This document shows, piece after piece, positions 42,949-49,423 of a DNA stretch of 64,000 nt. Under the pieces are notes generated by a model. The model saw only the letters and a list, made by a program, of their open reading frames with translations. It did not search any database and was not told the origin of the DNA. Position numbers and translations under genes: made by a program. This DNA is from Streptomyces paradoxus. Lineage in GTDB: Bacteria; Actinomycetota; Actinomycetes; Streptomycetales; Streptomycetaceae. The first letter of the stretch is position 1. Each line of letters begins with the position of its first letter. The stretch covers positions 372,001-436,000 of the forward strand of contig NZ_JACHGV010000004.1 in the NCBI RefSeq assembly GCF_014202475.1, written 5' to 3'.

Positions 42949-43470
42949 ATGGAAGCCCTGATCGCGATCCTGGGATTTCTGGGCGGCGGGGCGGCTGGCG
43001 CGACGATAACGACTATATCAACGCGCGCTAGGAATAGGGCTGAAATTGAGAGAGCCAAGGCGGAAACGCGCAAAGCAGGGCTGGAGGCAGACCGCATAAT
43101 TGCCGAAATTGAGCGAGCGAAGTCGGCAATTCAAGAGAGCCAGTCGAGCAATACTGAGGCCATAGGAAGCCTGAGTGAAACGATTAGCGGAACCGCAAGT
43201 CGGGTCGAAGAGGTGGCTCGACAGATTGAGGACGATCGGAAAGTCGATTCGGTCGATCGTGCAGTGCTGAGTAACTTGATCCGAAGAGCATCTGAGATTC
43301 CAAATCGACGCCTCAACGAAGAGTCACTCGTCTCGTCTATTCGCGAAATCCTCGGAGATAATGCAGAGATTGAGATAGAGATAGATAGGCTTATTCGGTC
43401 GGGAAGTATTAAGCGGCTGGCCAGCGATAGGTATGTAGTGACGGAGATTGGGAGACAGCGAATCGTCTGA
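42949..43470 (+). CDS. Membrane-anchored coiled-coil protein of unknown function (AICE cargo)
   Basis: ATG 42949 gives 173 aa. It has an N-terminal membrane helix (MEALIAILGFLGGGAAGATI), a long charged coiled coil (RNRAEIERAKAETRKAGLEADRIIAEIERAKSAI, then SLSETISGTASRVEEVARQIEDD), and a C-terminal small domain (DRAVLSNLIRRASEIPNRR then IKRLASDRYVVTEIGRQRIV) resembling a winged helix. GC is far below the surroundings and codons such as ATA and AAT are common, so it is foreign. It lies 48 nt before the next gene, so an operon is likely. No family is recognised. Confidence 0.72.
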   Translation: MEALIAILGFLGGGAAGATITTISTRARNRAEIERAKAETRKAGLEADRIIAEIERAKSAIQESQSSNTEAIGSLSETISGTASRVEEVARQIEDDRKVDSVDRAVLSNLIRRASEIPNRRLNEESLVSSIREILGDNAEIEIEIDRLIRSGSIKRLASDRYVVTEIGRQRIV

Positions 43471-43518
43471 AATTTAAGGACGAATCACCCGCGACATTCA
43501 CAAGAAAGGAGCACAACA

Positions 43519-44943
43519 ATGAATAGGAAGTTTTTCGACCTGGGAGCAAACGCTGGAGAAGGCGTAATGGAAATTCCAAGTTTTGCGGTCTTGCAATTTT
43601 ACAGCCCGGAAGCGTTGATCGAAGACTTCCAAAAGCGCTGGGGCGTCCCTCCTCGGGCCATAGCGATTCCAGTCGTTGAGCATGATGGTTTGCTCTTTGA
43701 GGTGTCCGGCCTTGGGGATCTCAAGCAATCCGAGTACGCGATACCGTCGGATACTCTTCAAGGGTTCTCTGAGGTCGTGGAGGAATTCACTCGCCGAGAG
43801 ATGGAGGTCATCCTGTTGTTGGATCCTGCTATCTCGTTTGTTCCTGGAGAAAGTCTTGTTTCGCGCGATATTCTCGGCGTTTCCTCGTCTCCGTTGTGCA
43901 TCGGAAACGATCAGAGTCGCCTGATTTTGGGAGCCGTATTGGGAACAGCGATTGACTTGGTAGAGGAGGTGACAAAATCCGCACCAAGGAAGCTGATCGG
44001 AATTGCACTTGACACAACAGATCTATGGCCGATGGGAGGGGAACTGGGCAGGATTGAGGCAACCTGCTTCTGTGACAGCTGCACCACCTACTTTGAGACA
44101 AATGAACCCGGGCTTTTGAAAGAGTTTCGCACTTTCCCGAATCCCTGGAGCTTGCTGTTGAAGCCGAGCGAGACCGGCATAGGCTTCGTTAGCGACGTGA
44201 GCCCGAACACTTCGGATGAGGAAATCATCGGAATTTCGCGCCTGCGGGGTTACATAAGTCAGTTCGAAGAAAATGCTCAAGCGCAACTCCTGTCTACTTC
44301 CCGAGCCTTGCGTCGCTATATGCGAACGCGGCACAATCAAACCCTTGGTGCAGCAAAAAAGATCTTCGATACTGCCTGTGAAGGCTTGCAGGTAGATGAA
44401 CCGCCAAAGCGTATCCTCATCTTGGAGGGGGAGCGGTACGGATGGTCGTCCGGCCTATCGATTGAAGACCTTGATGCGGAGTATCGTCAACATTCGGGTG
44501 GGGCTTATGATGAATTGTGGTTCAATTCCAGTCAAGAAGTTCACCAGGTGAACGAGGTGCCATTCCGAGCATACATGCGTCGGCGATCTCGTTATTATCT
44601 AAGGAGCTTTTTTCAGTTTTGTGCCAGCGTCCGAAATGTGCAGTCTCGCACGATCGGCGGCGTCAGTGAGTTCACCGTGAGTGAAGTAAAAGAGCTTATC
44701 CGAGAACGTCTTGATCGTGTGATCGGCACAAACGTAACGGGCCAAACAGCGCTAATTTCGTTGCCGCAAGTCAGCGACTGCTCCCGGATAGGATTCGTAG
44801 GGGTTTCCATAGATAAGGAGTTCGGGGCGCGGTTTATGAATCAGCTCACGATTCTCCCGGGTCCGGCCGACCGGCGCTCTGCCGCAGGTGCAAGTGCCAC
44901 GGAAATGGCCAGGATTCTTAGCGCTATGCACATGGATTCATAG
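43519..44943 (+). CDS. Large hypothetical protein, possible TIM-barrel fold (AICE cargo)
   Basis: This 474-aa product (ATG 43519, AAAGGAG upstream) is encoded by low-GC DNA. The N-terminal half reads like alternating strands and helices (RAIAIPVVEHDGLLFEV, EVILLLDPAISFVPGE, KLIGIALDTTDLWPMGGELGRIEATCFCDSCTTYF). The CxCxxC-x3-F element resembles a motif seen in some glycosidase-like TIM barrels. The C-terminal half is unrecognised (RILILEGERYGWSSGLSIEDLDAEYR, FRAYMRRRSRYYLRSFFQFCASV). Function is unknown. Together with the coiled-coil gene it forms the element's only non-housekeeping cargo at this end, which makes a defence or host-modifying role worth testing. This is inference. Confidence 0.72.
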   Translation: MNRKFFDLGANAGEGVMEIPSFAVLQFYSPEALIEDFQKRWGVPPRAIAIPVVEHDGLLFEVSGLGDLKQSEYAIPSDTLQGFSEVVEEFTRREMEVILLLDPAISFVPGESLVSRDILGVSSSPLCIGNDQSRLILGAVLGTAIDLVEEVTKSAPRKLIGIALDTTDLWPMGGELGRIEATCFCDSCTTYFETNEPGLLKEFRTFPNPWSLLLKPSETGIGFVSDVSPNTSDEEIIGISRLRGYISQFEENAQAQLLSTSRALRRYMRTRHNQTLGAAKKIFDTACEGLQVDEPPKRILILEGERYGWSSGLSIEDLDAEYRQHSGGAYDELWFNSSQEVHQVNEVPFRAYMRRRSRYYLRSFFQFCASVRNVQSRTIGGVSEFTVSEVKELIRERLDRVIGTNVTGQTALISLPQVSDCSRIGFVGVSIDKEFGARFMNQLTILPGPADRRSAAGASATEMARILSAMHMDS

Positions 44944-45087
44944 CGCTTTTCCATCCTCGCCCGCATGCCCACAGCGCGCCGGCAGGCGCGGCCAGCCGGG
45001 GCGGAAGACCCGAGACAGGCCGCGCCGTGCGCGGGCCTTGATGAGGCAGGGAAAGCGCAGAACCGTGGGCTGATGCCCGCCCTGGCA

Positions 45088-45762
45088 TCACGTGCCGGGG
45101 CGGGGAGCAACGTCAGTCGGCATGAGTCGGCTGGTGAAGCCCTCGATGCACAGCCGCTCAAAGGCGGCTACAACGGTATGTGGTACGTCCTGCTCGATGG
45201 CCAGACCCAACCTTGGGAAGACGAACACTCGTTGCAGGGCGCCCACGATCATGTCGATCACCATGCGAGCGTCTCCGATGGAGGCGGCGTACTCCTCCAA
45301 GCCCATCGGCGTGGACGCGCACACCACGTCGACATCAGGCCAGAGCTTCCGCATCATGCCGTACGAGCGTCGCTCTTCATACGGCTTGCTCACGAGCAGG
45401 ACGGACGAGACCTTGACGTCGGCCTCTGCCAGCACCGCTTTCGTGAGCTCGATGTTCTCGCCGGTGTTCGTGGCACGCGGTTCCAGGAGTACCGCGGACT
45501 CGGGCACTCCTAGCTGCAACGCCCGCTCGCGGTAGTGGACAGCTTCACCGCGCGGCATGCGCGCCCGGGTCGTCGGGCTGGTGGCCCCCGTGAAGACGAT
45601 GACCGGTGCCATGCCCTGGTGGTACAGCTCCGCTGTCACGTCGGCCACCCCGAGGTCGTGACTGCCCAGCCCCACCGCCACCGAACATGGCCGTGGGGCA
45701 TGGTGCATGAAGTGGTAGTCCCACAGGATTTGAGCGTCCGCCCATGCCTGCGCCGAGATCAT
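45088..45762 (-). CDS. DUF218 (YdcF/SanA/ElyC-like) protein
   Basis: This 224-aa DUF218 protein (ATG 45762, overlapping the GntR stop by 4 nt) has VAVGLGSHDLGVADVTAELYHQGMAPVIVFTGATSPTTRARMPRGEAVHYRERALQLGVPESAVLLEPRATNTGENIELTKAVL, the conserved family core, and KVSSVLLVSKPYEERRSYGMMRKLWPDV. Family members bind S-adenosylmethionine (YdcF) or affect envelope integrity (SanA, ElyC). This one has no membrane helix and looks cytosolic. Its coupling to the element's GntR gene suggests co-regulation; such pairs recur in AICEs. Bases 44944-45087 are noncoding. Confidence 0.84.
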   Translation of the reverse strand: MISAQAWADAQILWDYHFMHHAPRPCSVAVGLGSHDLGVADVTAELYHQGMAPVIVFTGATSPTTRARMPRGEAVHYRERALQLGVPESAVLLEPRATNTGENIELTKAVLAEADVKVSSVLLVSKPYEERRSYGMMRKLWPDVDVVCASTPMGLEEYAASIGDARMVIDMIVGALQRVFVFPRLGLAIEQDVPHTVVAAFERLCIEGFTSRLMPTDVAPRPGT

Positions 45763-46553
45763 TCCTGCCCCTTCTTGTCCTGTGCCGAGTCGGGAACCTT
45801 GAAGTCGTACTCCCACGCGAAGCGAGAAGCCGCGTGAATGCCCACTGCGAACTCAACCACCGTGCCATCTGCGGTGTACGTGGTCCGGTGCAGCTCGACT
45901 ACGGGCTCACCTGCGGGGAGCTGCAGGAGCTGCACTTCGTCCGTTGTCGGGACGCGGGCGAACAGGGCCTCCCTCATGTGGTCGATCTCGTATCCGGCGT
46001 CGTAGAGGACCCGGTACCCGCCGCCACGGCCGGCAGGGCCCGGGGTGGGGTCGACGATGCGTGTTCCCTCGACGTGCTCCGGCCGGTAGTAGCTGGTCAG
46101 CGTGTGAGTCGGCTGCACCCCTTCCTTCACGAGTCGGGCGCGTGCGTACACCTCGGAGCCAATCGGGACACCCAGCCCCTCTGCTACGAGGCTGTCCGCC
46201 TCGACACGGCTCACGGTCTGCGTCTGCTCGTTGCGCTTGTACGCGCGTCCCGATGCGACGCGGTCAGCGATGAACGCGACTTCATCACCGTCGCGCCACT
46301 TCGCCTTGTCGTACCGGGTGATACCCAGCCGCTTGAGGGCAGTGCGAGGACGCACGACGGTGCCACGTCCGCGCGTCGACGTCACAAGGCCTTCAGCCTC
46401 CAATGCCTTAAAGGCCTTGTGGACGGTCTCCTTTGAGCCTTCCCCCGCGTCCACTAGCTCTCTGATCTGGGGCAACTGGGCGCCCGGCGGCAACTGACCG
46501 CTCTTGATCTGCTCCGCGAACCTGTCCGCCAGGTCGCGCCACTTCGGTGCCAC
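45759..46553 (-). CDS. GntR/UTRA regulator, KorSA-like transfer repressor
   Basis: This 264-aa regulator from GTG 46553 (GAGGAG upstream) has a winged HTH at 5-70 (DLADRFAEQIKSGQLPPGAQLPQIRELVDAGEGSKETVHKAFKALEAEGLVTSTRGRGTVV) and a UTRA domain (VYARARLVKEGVQPTHTLTSYYRPEHVEGT, HRTTYTADGTVVEFAVGIHAASRFAWEYDF). In pSAM2 the GntR protein KorSA represses transfer and replication genes; this gene has the same position. Three AGTCCTAGGACT-type palindromes lie immediately upstream and are the likely self-operators. Confidence 0.85.
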   Translation of the reverse strand: MAPKWRDLADRFAEQIKSGQLPPGAQLPQIRELVDAGEGSKETVHKAFKALEAEGLVTSTRGRGTVVRPRTALKRLGITRYDKAKWRDGDEVAFIADRVASGRAYKRNEQTQTVSRVEADSLVAEGLGVPIGSEVYARARLVKEGVQPTHTLTSYYRPEHVEGTRIVDPTPGPAGRGGGYRVLYDAGYEIDHMREALFARVPTTDEVQLLQLPAGEPVVELHRTTYTADGTVVEFAVGIHAASRFAWEYDFKVPDSAQDKKGQE

Positions 46554-46588
46554 GCAGAACTCCTCTCGACCCAACCAGTGAACCACAT

Positions 46589-46659
46589 AGTCCTAGGACT
46601 GTTGACAGTCCTAGGACAGCGTGGCACTGTCATCTCAGGCCGCTCGCAGTCCTAGGACA
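46589..46659. promoter_or_regulatory. Three AGTCCTAGGAC(T/A) palindromic operators
   Basis: Copies lie at 46589-46600 (perfect 12-bp palindrome), 46607-46618 and 46648-46659 (each one base off). They cover the GntR promoter and the start of the leader toward 47007, so the GntR protein probably controls both directions. Confidence 0.75.
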
Positions 46660-46849
46660 GCGAGGTGGAGGGGCCTTCTTTGGGCTGCTTCCAGGCCGAA
46701 CCAGTTCGGGACAGCTCGCCCCCAGGGGCGGGCCCCTTGCTGGAAGTTCCTTGACAACTCAACAGCGTGCCTGGGAGGCCGTCCCTCCCCTGCCAGCAAG
46801 AGGACGGATGCGTACGGGTGCACCTCGTACGCGACTGCACGACCAGCCT

Positions 46850-46968
46850 CCGCAGCGCTTCGCTGCGGCCGGTTGCCTCCGCTGCTCGTCTCGTACGAGC
46901 AGCGCTGAGGGGAGCCGGACGTTCCGACTTCAACGGCGCGCGGCCCCGGTGCGGGAACACCGGGGCCG
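46850..46968 (+). promoter_or_regulatory. Three consecutive hairpins in the leader of the transfer operon
   Basis: The stems are CCGCAGCG/CGCTGCGG (46850-46868), GCTGCTCGT/ACGAGCAGC (46881-46903) and CGGCCCCGGTG/CACCGGGGCCG (46941-46968). They lie in the 450-bp gene-free interval 46554-47006, just before the first transfer-block gene. The last one is terminator-like without a clear U-run, so attenuation or a structured leader is possible. Confidence 0.5.
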
Positions 46969-47006
46969 CTGTTCGGGCCGTTCCTGTGTGAGAGGAACCA
47001 GACCCA

Positions 47007-47276
47007 ATGGACCACATCGTTACTGTTCAGGACGCTGTTACCGTGTTCGCCGACTTCATGGAGCCGACGGACGTTGCGCTGGACGCGATCGAGCAGGAGA
47101 TGCCCGTCATCCTGGCGGACGTCGAGCTGCTGGACGCGCAGATCGTCACTCTCGACCGCACCCCGTCCGAGCTGGACGAGCGGCGCATCCGCCGGGCCCG
47201 CCGCCGAGCGCTCGCCGCCCGGGTCGCTCTGGTGAACCGCGCGGCCGGTACGAGCCTGCCCGGGGGTGCCGCGTGA
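47007..47276 (+). CDS. Small conserved AICE protein (DUF6284-like)
   Basis: This 89-aa product (ATG 47007) has DAVTVFADFMEPTDVALDAIEQEMPVILADVELLDAQIVTLDRTPSELDERRIRRARRRALAARVALVNRAAG, a helical, acidic-then-basic pattern I recognise from small AICE genes at the head of the transfer operon. Function is unknown. It overlaps the next gene by 4 nt. Confidence 0.78.
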   Translation: MDHIVTVQDAVTVFADFMEPTDVALDAIEQEMPVILADVELLDAQIVTLDRTPSELDERRIRRARRRALAARVALVNRAAGTSLPGGAA

Positions 47277-47731
47277 GCACCGCGACGGAGAAGAGCCTGA
47301 CCGCCGCACACACTGAGGTGAAGGCGGAGATCACGCGGACCGACACGAAGACCGGTCTGCTGCTGGCGTTCGTCGGCGCGGTGCTCGCCGGCGCCTGGAC
47401 GGTCGCCCGAGAGCTTCCCTTGACGCTCCCCGCCTACGTGGCGGGCGGGTTCGGGATGGTGCTGCTGGTCTCGGCGGCCGGTCTGCTGCTGCGCTCGACC
47501 CGCCCGAACCTGAGCGGCCGGCACGGGTTCCCGCTGTGGGCCACGCTCACCGCCGAGGAGATCACCACCGCCGTAGAGAGGGACCTGGCGGCCGATATCG
47601 CCGGGCTGTCCCGGCTCGCGGTCGTCAAATTCACCTGCCTGCGCCGCGCGGTCGACCTCACCTTGTCCGGCGGGGCAATGCTCATCCTCGCCTCCCTGCT
47701 CACTGCTGGCGGTGCCGCATGGGGACGCTGA
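47273..47731 (+). CDS. PycTM-domain (Pycsar-effector-like) membrane protein
   Basis: This 152-aa product (GTG 47273) has a leading amphipathic segment (LTAAHTEVKAEITRTDTKTGLLLAFVGAVLAGAW) followed by membrane helices LPAYVAGGFGMVLLVSAAGLLL and, at the end, LTLSGGAMLILASLLTAGGAAW. The layout (TDTKTGLLLAFVGA and paired helices) is that of the PycTM domain, the membrane-disrupting effector of Pycsar anti-phage systems. No nucleotide cyclase is encoded nearby, so here it is an orphan and may serve transfer instead. It overlaps the next gene. Confidence 0.72.
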   Translation: MSTATEKSLTAAHTEVKAEITRTDTKTGLLLAFVGAVLAGAWTVARELPLTLPAYVAGGFGMVLLVSAAGLLLRSTRPNLSGRHGFPLWATLTAEEITTAVERDLAADIAGLSRLAVVKFTCLRRAVDLTLSGGAMLILASLLTAGGAAWGR

Positions 47732-47997
47732 CCGCGCAGATGGCGAGCGACGGCGGGCCGTGGCGTCTGTACATCGTGTTGTACGGCGAGAGCGAGTGGC
47801 CCACCGTCCGGTGGGCGTCCGGCCCAGTGCCCACCGGGGCGCAGCGCCGGGAGGCACTGGCTTCCCTCGGCTACGAGGTGGCGCCCCGTGCCGAGTGGTC
47901 CTGGGTCGAGGACAGCCAGAAGCGCGACGACGACAGCACGCCGGTCGTCCTGATCGCGGCCGTGGACGTGCGCGAGCAGGAAGGGGCCAGCGCATGA
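47719..47997 (+). CDS. Small conserved AICE protein (DUF6303-like)
   Basis: This 92-aa product from ATG 47719, overlapping the PycTM gene by 13 nt, reads GPWRLYIVLYGESEWPTVRWASGPVPTGAQRREALASLGYEVAPRAEWSWVEDSQ and ends TPVVLIAAVDVREQEG. I know similar small proteins from AICE transfer operons without a function. Its TGA overlaps the ATG of the SpdB-like gene by 4 nt. Confidence 0.76.
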   Translation: MGTLTAQMASDGGPWRLYIVLYGESEWPTVRWASGPVPTGAQRREALASLGYEVAPRAEWSWVEDSQKRDDDSTPVVLIAAVDVREQEGASA

Positions 47998-48851
47998 GCG
48001 CGAAGACTGTTCTGCCGGCCGTCGCGATGACGGCCGTGTCCATGGTGCTGACCCTGGCCGTGGTGATGATGTGGCTGGGTAGGGCGGTGCCGTGGCCGGT
48101 CGCCCTGGTCGTCGGTCTCGGTATCGATGGCGGATGGCTGGCGACCCTCGCCTACGAACGCCGCCTTGCCGCGCAGGGTGACCACAACCGCACGGTGACC
48201 GCCGTCGGCTGGTGCTTCGGCATCCTCGCCGCCGGCGTCCTCGTGGCGCACGCGCTAACCGCCGAGCATTCCGCCGGGGCGTGGCTGGCCGTCGCGTGGC
48301 TGCCCATCGCCGCCAAGGCCCTGTGGCTGGTCCACAGCCTGTGGGAGCGCACGGCGCTCACTCCGCTCGCGTTGGACGCGATCCGCGGAATCCAGCAGGA
48401 AGCGCGCGACGAGGCGGCCGTGGCCCGTGCCCGGCTGCGGGCAGAAGCGGCCACCGAGGAGACGCGACTGACGGCCGTGACGGAAGCCGGGGCCCGCGTC
48501 GCACGCGTCCAGGCCGAGACCGCGCAGACCCTCGCGGGGGCATGGTCGACGCTGGAGATCACCCGCAAGGGAGAAGAGACCGGCAGGGCCCTGACCAGCG
48601 TGACGACCCCCGTCACGCCCGGCGTCACACCCCGCTGGGAACTTCCCGTGTGGGGCCCCTCCGACCCGGTGCCGGCGCTGGAGACGGGGGCGCCCGCGCT
48701 GTCGGATGAAGCGCTGGACACGCTGGTTCACGACATTCGGCACAGCCAGACGCCGCCGTTGTCGTACCGCGACATGGCCGCTCGCTTCCGGGCCGCCGGG
48801 TACTCCGCCTCTGAGGTCCGGCTGCGGGCCGCGTGGAAGCGCGTCGCCTGA
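47994..48851 (+). CDS. SpdB-like spread/transfer membrane protein
   Basis: This 285-aa product has four membrane helices in the first 120 residues (LPAVAMTAVSMVLTLAVVMMWLG, WPVALVVGLGIDGGWLATLAYE, AVGWCFGILAAGVLVAHALT, WLAVAWLPIAAKALWLVHSLW). A cytosolic coiled coil follows (IQQEARDEAAVARARLRAEAATEETRL). The C-terminal segment LSYRDMAARFRAAGYSASEVRLRAAWKRV resembles a helix-turn-helix. Spd proteins spread transferred DNA through mycelial septa. It is coupled at both ends (ATGA and TGATG). Confidence 0.8.
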   Translation: MSAKTVLPAVAMTAVSMVLTLAVVMMWLGRAVPWPVALVVGLGIDGGWLATLAYERRLAAQGDHNRTVTAVGWCFGILAAGVLVAHALTAEHSAGAWLAVAWLPIAAKALWLVHSLWERTALTPLALDAIRGIQQEARDEAAVARARLRAEAATEETRLTAVTEAGARVARVQAETAQTLAGAWSTLEITRKGEETGRALTSVTTPVTPGVTPRWELPVWGPSDPVPALETGAPALSDEALDTLVHDIRHSQTPPLSYRDMAARFRAAGYSASEVRLRAAWKRVA

Positions 48852-49171
48852 TGGCCGCGCTCCCGGTCTACCGGTGGCGCCTGGCCCCGGACGGCTACGC
48901 CACCCGCCGCCAACTCCGCGCCCGTGGACTTCGACCCGGTGGCCAGGACGTGGCCGCACAGCTCGAACGGCCGCGCCGCCGTGGCTCGCTGGTCGCCTAC
49001 CTCTACCGCGTCGACTTGGCCAAGCCGGTGAGGCCGATGACACCGGCCCGGTGGGCGGCGCTCGCTAAGGCCAACGCCGCCCGCCGTACTTGCCCCGCAT
49101 GCCGGCGTGACGTCGGCTATGTCATCCCTGCCTCGCTCGGCATGTGCGTGACCTGCGCCTACCCCGAATAG
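48851..49171 (+). CDS. RRQRL-motif zinc-binding protein
   Basis: This 106-aa product contains YATRRQLRARGLRPGGQDVAAQL, the Arg-rich motif naming this AICE family, and a C-terminal CPAC...CVTC zinc knuckle (RTCPACRRDVGYV and MCVTCAYPE). It is probably a small nucleic-acid-binding protein of the transfer operon. ATG 48851 overlaps the previous TGA by one base. A promoter-like region with inverted repeats follows (49172-49423). Confidence 0.82.
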   Translation: MAALPVYRWRLAPDGYATRRQLRARGLRPGGQDVAAQLERPRRRGSLVAYLYRVDLAKPVRPMTPARWAALAKANAARRTCPACRRDVGYVIPASLGMCVTCAYPE

Positions 49172-49199
49172 CGCGCCGCCTGAGCCAGTTGGTGATTCG

Positions 49200-49251
49200 A
49201 ACTGGTACGCCACGTACCAGTTTGGAAGTTCGACGCTCGTAGAACTGGTAC
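49200..49251. promoter_or_regulatory. AACTGGTACG inverted repeat before tra
   Basis: AACTGGTACG-CCA-CGTACCAGTT (49200-49222) is a perfect 10-bp dyad. A further half-site, GAACTGGTACG, lies at 49242-49252. It sits about 200 bp before the Tra gene in a 250-bp gene-free gap, so it is probably the tra operator. It differs from the CCTAGG operators upstream of the GntR gene. Confidence 0.6.
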
Positions 49252-49423
49252 GCACCGTATTACTTCGACGGTTATCGAAATATCAAAGTGGTACGGCTCG
49301 TGTCTTCAGTTCAGCGTCGCAACGCGAAACCCTTGCAACTCACCCCAGGACGGGGCCCGGCCTTGCCCGCCAAGACAGCGGCCGGGCCCCTTTCGCATCC
49401 CTTCTGAGGAAGGAACTCATCGA

